Positions 48,783-59,958 of a stretch of 64,000 nt of DNA are shown here, one piece after another. How positions within the stretch are numbered: position 1 is the stretch's first letter; each line of letters opens with the position of its first letter. This DNA comes from Chamaecrista fasciculata (Eukaryota > Streptophyta > Magnoliopsida > Fabales > Fabaceae). Where the stretch lies: NCBI GenBank assembly GCA_003254925.1, contig QANZ01026932.1, forward strand, positions 20,085 through 84,084, in the 5' to 3' direction. Below the pieces are notes generated by a model that was given only the letters and a program-made list of their open reading frames with translations, did not search any database and was not told the origin of the DNA. The position numbers and the translations under genes are program-made.

Positions 48783-49967
48783 CCTTACTGAAATGCTTTG
48801 CCCTTTGTTTTCTTAATATAATAATGTTGTCCTCATATATATATCTTCTTTATCCTTAATTCTAAACTGTCACAAAATATTATACAAGCACCTAATCCCA
48901 TGATAATTGATCAGATAATTAATAAATCAGCAATTATTTTAAAGTTAAGAGTAAGAATATATTATAAATAGTGCAACTTGATAGAGCACTTGTTCTGCAA
49001 GGAAACCTCGTTCATTAGCAAGAAAGGAAAGTGGGAACTAGCACGAGGATATATACATGAAGAATTATATAAATATAGTATTATTGGGAATTCAAAAATA
49101 CTATAGTAAAGAAGAAATTAAATGAAACAATCCCTTATAGAGACATGTACATGGAATTCTTGACCTTTGATTATCCATATATAGCATAAAAAAGGGCATC
49201 TAGGCCAACCCCAGTTCTTGTTTTCAAGGTGAAAAAATGATAGAGAAAATATATTGTTCAACCAGTAAAATTTTCTTAAAATTACAATTTAGTCCTTGGA
49301 CTCTAAAAACATACTTGTTAATCTCTGATTTTCATGTGACTGCCAACTGTTTAGTTCCTGAAAAAATATATGTGAAGACTAAATAAATGATGTTTGTAAA
49401 AAAAATTAAGGACTAAAAGATTTAATTCCTATATTCAAGGACTAAATTGTAATTTTAAAATAAATTGAATAGCTAAAAGGTAAAATTTGTCAAAACAAAA
49501 CTGATGTTATTGGAGTTAAGTAATAATAATTAGTGGAAAATTTGAGATTCATAATGAAGTTAAGTGGGTTATTGGGATCCATGTCATTAGGAATATTTTG
49601 GGTTGAATGAGAGTGACAGCATGCATCTATAGTTTGATGTGTGTTTTTTGTCAAAAAGAAGGCCGGGTTTTCAGGACTAATGGCGTTGACATTTCCCTTT
49701 TGGACGGTGTTCTCATTTCCTTCAATATATGTATCTACAATTAATTCTACTTAATTAAATCACAAACTAAATTCAATGTCTATATATATGTGTATGTGTG
49801 TGTAATTCCGCCATGGTTAAGTTAATATATATTGCAGATATTGAAGAAACTTAAGTTTAATCTAATTAAGTAGCTAACTTGATGAAATAACTATGTGTGT
49901 GTCTATATATATATGTGCAATTTTTTAATCTGTATTCGTTTAATTACGTGATGCGTCTTTGACCCAA

Positions 49968-50021
<54 letters not shown>

Positions 50022-50492
50022 TTGTTAGTTACTCTTTATTCTTTTGACCTGTCTTGAATTGAGGCAATATCGTGTATTTTCTCCCCTCTTAAGAGAAGAA
50101 TACTTCGGTTAGGTATAACAAGTGGACAAGGCTGCTGAGTGCCATTATAATTGAACTCATCCATTCATCTATATATTCACTATTACTGTTACTTGATGTG
50201 ATCCATATATGCATAATTTTACTTATATATATATAGTTAAATATTCCATGTTTTAATTTATTTTATGCCTTTTCTTAATTAATCCAATATATATATATAT
50301 ATTAACATACATTTCAGTCCCTAAATTATTTGGATGTTGTCATTTTAGTCTTTATTTTATTAATGATTTGTTACAGATTAGTCATTCCATAAATATTTTA
50401 TCATTATATAACCCAATCTTTGAAGGAATTAAATTGCAACAAGCAATGGATTTGTAAGGACTAAATCAATCATTTAAAAGATTTAAAGACCG
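48783..50492. other. AT-rich intergenic DNA
   Basis: Weak foldback-like sequence at about 49268-49490 (ACAATTTAGTCCTTGG against AAGGACTAAATTGTAA). (AT)n/(GT)n microsatellites at 49970-50010. No gene. Confidence 0.5.
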
Positions 50493-51430
50493 CTAAACTA
50501 ACCGCGTTCAAATAATTCATAAGACTAACTTTATAGTTCACTTTCTGTATATTTTTTTTTGCACATAAAAGATAGGTGAGTTGGGTTGAGGGACACCAAA
50601 ACTAGGGTATATCTCTAAACTCAATAAACATTTATAGATGTACTTATAGACACTAAAAACACAGGGGTTTCAGTGGCGAAACTCAAAATTTCGCCACTAA
50701 AGAGCTTCGGTGGCGAAATTATTTAGCCACCCTGTTTGTCAGCTTAGGCCTCGCCACTGAAGCTCTTCCTTCCGTTGCAAAATAACATTTCACCACTGAA
50801 TCTTTCTTTTGGTGCAAAACTATTAGCCACTGAAAATCATGCATTAGCCATTCAAAACATTCATCGGTGGCAAATTATTTCGCCACTGAAACTATTGGTG
50901 GCAAACTTATATTTCGTCGCTGAAGCTATTGGTGGCAAATTACAATTTCGCTAAACTAACCGTGTTCAAAGAATTCATAAGACTATCTTTATAGTTCACT
51001 CTCTGTATATTTTTTTTTTTCACATAAAAGATAGGTGAGTTTGGTTGAGGGGCACAAAAACTAGGGTATATCTCTAAACTTAATAAACATTTATAGATGT
51101 ACTTGTAGACACTAAAAACACAGGGGTTTCGGTGGCGAAACTCAAAATTTCGCCACTAAAGAGCTTCGGTGGCGAAATTATTTTGCCACCCTGTTTGCCA
51201 GCGTAGGCCTCGTCATCGAAGCTCTTCAATGGCGAAATAACATTTCAACACTGAATCTTTCTTTTGGTGCAAAACTATTAGCCACTAAAAATATACAATA
51301 TTGTCACCGAAAATCATGCAATTAGCCATTCAAAACATTCATTGGTGGCAAATTATTTCGCCACTGAAACTATTGGTGGAAAACTTACATTTCGTCGCTG
51401 AAGCTATTGGAGGCAAATTACAATTTCGCC
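50493..51430. repeat. ~458-bp tandem duplication carrying CACTA-like subterminal repeats
   Basis: Copy 1 is 50493-50950 and copy 2 is 50951-51430 (CTAAACTAACCG(C/T)GTTCAAA starts each). Each contains CACTAAAAACACAGGGGTTTC (50651, 51110), then a dense array of TTTCGCCACTGAA and GGTGGCGAAA in both orientations. Copy 2 has a ~20-bp extra segment near 51290. It looks like a duplicated transposon end; the TIR-like CACTA start suggests a CACTA family. No ORF. Confidence 0.7.
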
Positions 51431-51539
51431 AGCGAAGCTTTAGGCTAGATCATCTACACTAAAAAGGTTTTACATCGAGAATAAAAATAGAATTCATAAC
51501 CTTATAAACTATGAATTAACTCTTTACCAAATATATATA

Positions 51540-52493
51540 GGAAAAAATGTAACAAGACCCCTTAAATTTTGGGTCATTTAGAAGCAAATCCTTAAACTAT
51601 CAATTTTGAAAATCAAATCCTTAAACTTTGAAGGTTTTGGAATTAGATCCTTCCATCCATTTTTTCACTAACGATGTTAATTATTATTAGGATAAATTAC
51701 ACTTTGGTACCCTGTCATTTGGCCATATTCCACTTTGGTACCCTATTGTTTAAAAAGTGACATTTTAGTACTTTGTGGTATCTCCGTTAACAATTTGGTA
51801 CCCTGAACTTCAATTCTGTTAGAAAGTTAACAGAAATTGGAATTTTTGGAGCTATTTTTTAATTTTAACCATTATAACTTTTTCAAAAATTACATATTGA
51901 TCCCAATATTTTTGGAAAATTACAAACAAGTCCCTAGATACATATTATCTAGGGACTAAAATGAAAAGTATAAAAACTTTTTTGGGTCAAAACATAATAT
52001 TTAAAAAATATGGGACCTAAGATAAAATTACAAAACAGTCCCAATTTTGGAAAAAAAATTGCAATCTAGTCCTATTAAGATCTTAAATTTTGTGTTTTAA
52101 GGACTAGTTTGAAGATATTTAGATATTGATGGGTGTTTTAGTAATTCTAACCTCTTTTTCCTGCATTAAAATTGCCTTTCATCTCCCAAAGATGGTTAAA
52201 ATTACGAAATAGCCCCAAAAATACCAATTTTTGTTAATTTTCTAACGAAATTATAGCTTAGGGTACCAAAGTGTTAACAGAGAATACCACAGGATACCAG
52301 AATGTCACTTTTTAAACCACAAGTACCAAAGTGTAATTTATCCTAATAATAATTAACACCGTTAGTGAAAAAATAGAAGGAATGATCTAATTCCTAAACT
52401 TTCAACGTTTAAGGATTTGATTTTCAAAATTGATAGTTTAAGGGCTTGCTACCAAATGACCAAAAATTTAAGGGATCTTGTTACATTTTTCCC
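51540..52493. mobile_element. Composite nested foldback, 954 bp
   Basis: The outer arms begin GGAAAAATGTAACAAGACC (inverted at the right end). At their exact centre sits a second foldback (about 51690-52347) of the AGGATAAATTACACTTTGGTACC family. ATATATATA flanks both sides (51531-51539, 52494-52502), consistent with a 9-bp duplication but low in complexity. Confidence 0.75.
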
Positions 52494-52502
52494 ATATATA
52501 TA

Positions 52503-54917
52503 TAAACATTATTTGTTAGTACGTACTATATATATAGATCTCCAAATAATACGTATACATATCCTTGTTCTTTGTAGTCCTTCAATTCGAATCTAGTGAT
52601 CTCTCTGTTTGTATAGAGAATAGAAAGAAACAAATAAATAAATACGATTATTCATGACTTGTTATCAAAATTATTTTATAGAACTGTATGTATATATATA
52701 CATATATATATGTTTCCATATATATAGACTTATGCATGAAATATATATTTTGAGTAGATCGGTACTAGATATTCAGAAACTAGATTGTTAAAATAAAAAC
52801 AATAAATTAAACTGAAGAAGTCGCTAGATAAGAGTAAGTCCAATGTATGATCATCATAAGTATATATGTTACAAAACTGTATTGCTAACCTAAAAAACTT
52901 AAAACTAGATTAGGTAAATGTCCAATAATAGATTTTTCCTCTAAAACTACGTACTTCTTATCCAATATAAATCGATCTTTCAAAGTGTATCTATTGGTGT
53001 GCTTGAAATATTTGTGGCTTTCTACTAACCATGAACAACAAGAGACAAACTAATATAAGCTATCGTTACTATGTGAACTCTCAACAATCGGATTTCGATT
53101 TAGAGGCTGATTTTTCTTGTCCTAGCTATGTATAATATTTTATAGATATGTTCACATTCTCAAATTATTAAATATCATGCATAGCACTGTATGATATGAA
53201 TGTTCCATAAAACGAAAAAAAGGAAAATATGATTGGCATGCAAAGATTGACAATTGATGAGTACTTTAATTAATGCCGAAATTGAAGCTGCTTCTTCTCC
53301 CATTTTTCTATGCTTTGTCCACTCATGATTGTGTCAACAAAGACAAAGTGACGTTAGTTTATTTTCTAGATAATGTTAATTGATTATATATATAATAAAT
53401 TATTTCTTGAAGGAAAAAACTGTCTCACATCTATCTCCTTTGTCTCCATATATGTTTTTGTGTTTCTCGTAGGCTCGTGAGTTCTATATATCTTCATTTC
53501 CTCTCCCTTTATTATTTTAATTTCTATCTGTCAGCTAGTTATTCTTGTTGTTTCTCATGTTTAAATTAATACCTTCTCGAAGCTAGATATCACAAAATAT
53601 AATGTAATTATATACGTGCATAAATTAAAAGCGCTAGCTAGCTAGCTCATACGTTAATAATTATTGGAGTAAATTACATAGAAGATTTATGTGGTTTGAC
53701 TCATTTATAAAAATGGTTCATATATGTAATTTAAAAAGTGACAAATAAAGTTCTGTGGTTTGTTTCGTTAACAAAAATAGTATCAGGAAGTATTTGTCAT
53801 CTAAAACAAACGGAATTAGGACAATGTGCAACTCACGTGACTTATTTTCACATATCTAATCCTTAATTTCTTTTTCATTGTGCAGAAATCAAACTCTATC
53901 TCCACATCCTCGCGAATCCTAACTCCTATTCTCGTCATTTTCTTTCATTCTTGAATCCTAATCCTCATAAATTAGAGATTGGGTATGTAGAAATGGATTG
54001 CGTGAGCTGCACATTATTTTAATTTCGTTAGTTTTGAAAGAAAAATATTTTCTAGGATCTTTTTTTTTTGTTAACGGAGCAAACCATAAACCCTTATTTG
54101 CTACTTTTTAAATTACAAAGATCCTTTCTGTAAATGGGTCAAACCATATATAGGAACCTTATGTGTAATTTAACACATGTGATGGATATCCAAATATGCT
54201 GAAACATGCATACACTAGACATAGAACAAATTTTCAATTATGCAAAGATGGTTTAATAAGAATTATGGAATAAAATAATGAAAGATTAAAGAAGCAGAGA
54301 AGATATATAATTAAGAAGAGGGAATTATATTGCATCCCAATAATAATCCCATATGAGAAAAGGACGACCACTACTACAACTGCGTCTTGTCTTGTCCCTT
54401 GGGTTGCACGCCTGGCTTCTTTAACCTAATTAAACCATTAATTAATCACTTAATTACATGATTGTTAATGTTACAAAAGATTAAAAGTAAGCAACATTGT
54501 TATTATTATAAAGACAGAGCGTGAATCTGTGTTCCCCATAGTCGTCTTTGCCATTTTTATAAAAGTATACGTAACTATGTTGGTTTCTAACTCTACATTT
54601 GCAGTAATCGTCTATGAAATAAATATTACTTCCTCTATTAGATAATAATATATACATATTCTTTATAATAATTACACTCAGCCCCCTCGTGCGGTCTACC
54701 ACGTACGCCTTTTAATTGTTTACTATTTTCATTGCATCCACCACCCCAAAACAAAGAAAAAAGAAACATTTTCAACATGACCATAGTAATAATAATCAAT
54801 AATCATATTCATATTCATATATGTATATATAAGATGATTTTTCTATTGATATAGTTCAAAACTTCAAATCAAATGCTTTAATTTAAAAAATTGGATGAGT
54901 TGCCATTATCAACTTAC
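52503..54917. other. AT-rich intergenic DNA
   Basis: Contains the foldback at 53667-54174. Otherwise no recognisable gene; the frame at 54481-54702 (minus) has no known domain. A stretch at 54355-54430 could encode a short C-terminal exon on the minus strand but cannot be tied to the candidate exon at 54918-55002 with confidence. Confidence 0.5.
53667..54174. mobile_element. Foldback element, copy A of a pair
   Basis: GAGTAAATTACATAGAAGATTTATG at the left and its inverted counterpart at the right. Inside, ACGGAATTAGGACAATGTGC and its inverted partner (GCACATTATTTTAATTTCG) flank an ATCCTCGCGAA core. Copy B is at 55404-55910 in the same orientation. Confidence 0.7.
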
Positions 54918-55002
54918 CTTTTGAAAACACAGTATACCGTTCACACCGGAGGAGGCTACGTGGCGGCGGCGATGGAGGCAATCGGAATCGGTGGTATGAC
55001 AT
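54918..55002 (-). CDS. Candidate small first exon, unknown protein (weak)
   Basis: In a sharply GC-rich island (about 54940-55025) the minus strand has an ATG at 55002 opening 28 codons, MSYHRFRLPPSPPPRSLLRC then ERYTVFSK, and ending at a strong donor AAAAG|GTAAGT (54918). A TATATAT lies about 65 bases before the ATG. The composition contrast and donor suggest a real exon of a small gene. I could not identify a convincing second exon or a family, so it may be a gene relic. The plus strand of the island also has a 23-codon frame. Confidence 0.3.
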
Positions 55003-55077
55003 GGCAGACCGGGGTGACACGTGTGCACTTGTCTAGTTCCTAGGTATGGGGACCATTATTCAACTTGGGATATATAG

Positions 55078-55275
55078 GGAAGTGGATCCTCTGCATTCTT
55101 GTTGTCTACATTTTTAGTGCATTTTAGAGAGATATAGGAAGAGGTAGAAAGAGAAAGTGTGGGACCCATAAAATAATAAATATGTGGGCCCCACACTTTC
55201 TCTTTCTACCTCTTCCTATATCTCTCTAAAATGCACAAAAAAATGCAGACAATACAATGCAGAGGATCCAGGTCC
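55078..55275. mobile_element. Hairpin MITE with 10-bp flanking repeat
   Basis: The left arm (GGAAGTGGATCCTCTGCATT) and right arm (inverted, GGACCTGGATCCTCTGCATT) pair along nearly their full ~90 bp around a ~16-base loop; 47 consecutive bases match exactly. GGATATATAG occurs on both sides (55068-55077, 55276-55285). The left copy of that repeat coincides with the TATA-like motif of the candidate exon at 55002. Confidence 0.85.
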
Positions 55276-55403
55276 GGATATATAGTGTTAGTAAAACTCC
55301 ACTTTTGGGTTGGTGACCTTTCATGTAGGGCACGGGTCATGGAAAATAAATATATATTAATTAATATCATTTAAAGCAAATTAAAGTCTCTTGTTTTAAC
55401 TTT

Positions 55404-55910
55404 GACTAAATTACACAGAAGGTCTATGTAGTTTAGTTCATTTACAGAAATGGTCTATGTGATTTAAAAAGTCGCAAATAAAGGTCTGTGTGGTTTACTT
55501 CGTTAAAGACAAAGAGAGTTCTAGCTAGGAGGTATTTGTCATCCAAAACTAACGGAATTAGGACAATGTATAGCTCACGTGACTCATTTCCACATAACTC
55601 AATCCCTAGTATTCTCTTCCATTGTGCAGAAATCGAACCCTATCTCTATATCCTCGCGAACCCTAACTCTCATTCTCGTCATTTTCTTCCATTCTCGAAC
55701 CCTAATCCCCAGAAATTAGGGATTGAGTATGTGGAAATGGGTCACGTGAGTTGCACATTATCCTAATTCCGTTAGTTTTGAATGGCAAATACCTCCTGGG
55801 ACCCTTTTTGTTAATGGAGTAAATCACATGCCCTTATTTGCTACTTTTTAAACTACATTGACTCTTTCTGTAAATTAGTAAAACTACAGGAACCTTATGT
55901 GTAATTTATC
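55404..55910. mobile_element. Foldback element, copy B of a pair
   Basis: Same family as 53667-54174: ACTAAATTACACAGAAGG and its inverted partner at the right, with ATCCTCGCGAACCCTAAC in the core. The frame at 55488-55766 lies inside and is spurious. Confidence 0.7.
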
Positions 55911-56553
55911 TTTTATTTTTTCTGGGGATAAATTAATTAGATTTGGTTTGAAATTGAATCAATAATATAGCTAACTAGTAGCTAGCATGAATTAACTGAA
56001 GACGACATAGATTAATTAGACCATCCTAGCTATAAGTATATTAATTAGTAATATAATAATGATTCGCATGGAGGGTTAGAAGCAATAGAAGGCAATATAT
56101 GTTAAGTTGTGATTGGTACACAAAGGCATGAAGGAAAGTATACATATATAGTGGAGCTGTCTTTTTAAGTGAGTTTAGATTCGTAGGTTAGATAGATGGA
56201 TCAAAGATGATGAGGATTAAAAAAAAAAGTGGAATATAATTAGTTTATATATATATATATGTATATATTCATTATTCATCATGTATTCATGTGTGTGAGA
56301 GTTGATTTATTAGTTAAAAATAATGTAAGGTTCCGTTATCTTGTGGAAAATTGACCAACAGTAACTATCAGAGATTTGTCATTTTACTTGAATCTGATAC
56401 AATGCCAAGTCACCAAATCCCACAATATTCCCCACTTGACCAATATTTCTTTATATCAAATTAAAGTAAGCTGAAGATATATAATTTGAGATTTGAGAGC
56501 ATATATACATACACGTATATCATTATATGGGTTAAGTGAAAATGATGGGATTC

Positions 56554-56598
56554 AAGGAAACAATACCTATCAAAAAAAAAAAAAGGAAACAATACCTA
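56554..56598 (+). mobile_element. Micro poly(A) insertion with 16-bp TSD
   Basis: AAGGAAACAATACCTA is repeated exactly (56554-56569 and 56583-56598), separated only by TC and an A run. This is a retroposition scar consisting of little more than a poly(A) tail. Confidence 0.6.
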
Positions 56599-56850
56599 AA
56601 TGATTATTCATTCATTCGTGCTTTTCTTTCTTTCTTTACTTCCTTTTAATTTTAAAGAGGTAAGCTTAGGAATATTTGAACATATCTATGACACCTTTTA
56701 TATAGGTGTATATATATTGAAATGACTAATTTAACTTTTATATACCCCTTATAATTTTAATTATCTCTCTGATCCTTTCATTCAATTGGCTTGCTGTTGT
56801 TCATTAATTTTCCTAGCTAATATATATACATGTATATATATATATAGTAT

Positions 56851-57001
56851 CAGTTTTTTTTTTACAATAAAATTTAGGTGAGGAGATGGCGTCTCAGTCC
56901 AGGATCAGGGCAGGCTTCTGGGTTCAATGAGCACTTATAGAGATACTTACAGATAACTCACTAAATAAGACATTACCAATAATCGAACCCAAACTATGCA
57001 A
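56851..57001 (-). mobile_element. SINE-like fragment (tentative)
   Basis: On the minus strand a B-box-like GGTTCGATTAT is followed by about 100 bases and an A run (the T run at 56855-56863). The 3' half resembles 50549-50650 (CACCTA...TTTTAT near the tail). Degraded; no target duplication found. Confidence 0.4.
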
Positions 57002-57838
57002 TTGTGATGGACAATTTATTTTAGAAGAGTGTGTGTGCGCTCATATATATATATATATATTGGAAGAATAATTAATATATCTTATAATATATAGTTACTA
57101 AAACCTGGCCATTTTTGTTCTTTTGTCGACAAAGAAATTGATAAATGGTGTTTGGATAAAAGCATGATCTCCCTTTTAAATTCCATTGTCTCTCTCAACA
57201 AATTTCTTGTAGCCTTGTAATTCCTTTATTATACTGTCTACATCAGGGATATGGTATCATAGGATATACATATGTGACAAGATTTGAGAAATTTCTAGGT
57301 TAAAAAATATATTGGTAAAATGAATAATGATAAATGACAACAAAGATGACGATGCAATAGATGAAGACAATGACGAATTGGAACTGTAGCAACAACACAG
57401 GTATTGGTAAGAGAAAGCTTGAGATAGTGATGTATGATAATATATGAGATTTGAATTACTTTTGTATATATATGAGTAAGATTTGAAGAAAGCTAAGTTA
57501 CTTCATTCACTATATATATAGTCCAGATTCAATGGTACCTATATATTTATATTAAATCAAGTCCACGTTGTAAAAAACGACATATCTCTTTTGGAACTTT
57601 TCCAATTTTCCTACTCAATGGGTTTATTCAATTAACTTCTTTTGCTTTATTGTTTATATTATTAATATATTCTCTCCATTATGCCATGATTAATATACCT
57701 ATTTTTTCACGTTTCTTGGCTCTAGGTAGATTAGACACTTAATTATTTTAACACCTTCCTTTTTTGTTTTTCCCCTTTTTGTAAATTACAATTCTTTATC
57801 TTGGCTTCATGCATGTTATTTGTCCTCTTGTATGATAC

Positions 57839-57870
<32 letters not shown>

Positions 57871-58340
57871 TGCATCTTGCTTTGAGAAATTTTAATAGAA
57901 TAGAATCCTATAAAAATTTTCTATATTATACGCAAATTAAAGAATTTCAGAAGGTTTCTTATTTTAATGTGTATTATTAGTAAATTAACCAGCACGTGTG
58001 ATGGTTATAATTATATAGTTATGCATGGTTTATTTGAATACATAATTAGCTTCCCTCTAATTATAGAAATTGCAGAATTAAGTATAAATATATATAAATA
58101 TATATAGATATATAATTTACATGCATAACAATATAACTATGGTGGTTAAAAATTTCTCTTGTTGTCCTGATTAGAGATGCAATCTTATTATTGAGGATAT
58201 TGTTTCGCTTTCTTTTTTAATCCCAAATTTTTTGGGTTCTTGGATTCTTAGGACAGCTACCTTGGCACAGTTGATTGGCTTGCCAAGCACATAAAATTGA
58301 AAATGGATCTTTTGGGGTGGATTGTTAATTTTCATCTTTT

Positions 58341-58458
58341 GTGGTTTCTATTTTAGTTTTTGATACCTTTGTAACTAATGAGGGTATATGTTAAGAATTT
58401 TGGTGTTCTCGTTGCTTTATTTTGTTTTAATATATGAGTATTTCAGACAAAAAAAAAA
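58341..58458 (+). mobile_element. 5'-truncated LINE 3' tail with 11-bp TSD
   Basis: TTTCATCTTTT at 58330-58340 and 58459-58469 flanks 118 bases ending in CAGAC and an A run. The insert (TTTGTAACTAATGAGGG, TTTTGTTTTAATATATGAG) resembles 3' UTRs of plant L1 elements. Confidence 0.65.
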
Positions 58459-59417
58459 TTTCATCTTTTTTATAGTCATGTATAACTCATCGATCACTAA
58501 CAAACTATATCTTGAAAGGATTAGTTGATTTTTAGTTCATCAATAAAGTTTAATATAATTGCTAGATAGTTAAATTCTTTTAAGTAGATATGATGACTCA
58601 TATGTTCAAACCGTACTGTGCATATGGAAAAAATATATTGAAAGAGACAAAATTCATTTCAATAAATTCTATATTTATAAGGAATAATTTCTTAACTCTC
58701 GATTGAGAGATACCATCTAATTATATTCTAAAAAAAAAAATTACTAGAATCCTCATCATGATTAATTCCCGTGCGTGTCGCAGACATACTTTTAGTTCAC
58801 CTTTGTAAGGAACATAATCAACGTTTGCATTAATTAATTTGTAGGATTAATGCATAAATTCATTGCATGGTGCATTTAATTTGCCTTTTTGGGGGGCTAC
58901 ATGCTTTCAAAAGCAAGAGCACAAAACGCATAACCTGGGACAAAACATGTGTTCTAATTAGCCATCTAATCAACATTAACAGGCTAATATAAATTATTTA
59001 TATTAGCCTGTAACATATGCATTATATAAACCAAATTAAAGTAGGTGACACTTGGGGATTGATGAGGAACAAAGAATCTAGCTATTGCTAGTCACAAACC
59101 CTAGCTAGTTAGTACTTTTGGATGGACTTTAATTTGAGCTCTCAGCAGCAATTTCCTCCAAAGTGGAAGGCAAAGCCGAAAAGCAATTATAATTTGTTTG
59201 CTATGAAGTGAATTAATTAGTAATGATTTTGTGAACAAAGTACCCTTTAATTTGTGTTTGAACTCTCCAAAGTGGAAAGTTAAACCAAACTGAACTTTTA
59301 ATTTAAAACTTCATTCCTTGTGTGAACGTTGAGGCAAAGGAGACATATGGTTTGGTTAAAGCCCAACACCATTATTCATGCATTGAGTTGCTTAGTTATT
59401 ATAAGGCCATAGCTTCC

Positions 59418-59958
59418 CTATTTGATTAATTAATTGCAATTAATCAAATACCCATGAATGTTAATTTCAAAACCCTTTATCATGCTTATAACCGGAATGT
59501 TCTTGCTAATTTCTTTGGGTTTTTATTCAAAAATCTAAAAGGAATTTTTGTTTTCTTCTTGGCTATGTGGTTGATTGTTTTGCAATTAAGGATGGTTGTT
59601 TGGTTTGAGTTATGTATTTAAATTTTAAACACCAAGAGGACAAAAAAATTAAACACATTAATCAAACTAAGAATATGGCTTCACCATTGATTAATTATAA
59701 TTAATTAAATACCCATGAAATTTAATTTCAAAGTACCCTTTATCCTGCTTAGCCAGAATATTCTTCCTAATTTCCTTGGGCTAAAAGCCATATTATTCAA
59801 AACTCTTAAAAGAAACTATTTGTTTTTTGGGTTTTCTTTTTGGCTTTGTGATTGATTGTTTTGCAAGTAACGATGGTTGTTTGGTTTGAGTTATATATAT
59901 TTAAATTTTAAACACCAAGAGGACAAAAATATCAAACACATATTATTAAACTAATATA
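59418..59958 (+). repeat. ~260-280-bp tandem duplication
   Basis: Two diverged copies: TACCCATGAA at 59450 and 59710, TTGATTGTTTTGCAA at 59571 and 59852, ATTTTAAACACCAAGAGGAC near 59624 and 59907. The spacing grows from 260 to 281 through small insertions. No ORF; function unknown. Confidence 0.75.

Larger units (their letters stand above)
55911..59400. other. AT-rich intergenic DNA, no gene seen
   Basis: Holds a micro poly(A) insertion (56554-56598), a SINE-like fragment (56851-57001), (AT)n at about 57042-57060 and 57847-57870, and a LINE tail (58341-58458). Several inspected frames contain frequent stops. Confidence 0.5.

Noticed and set aside
50651..51430. CRISPR-like array from the repeated GGTGGCGAAA motifs
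   Set aside because: Repeats are in both orientations, irregularly spaced and in a plant genome; they are transposon subterminal motifs.
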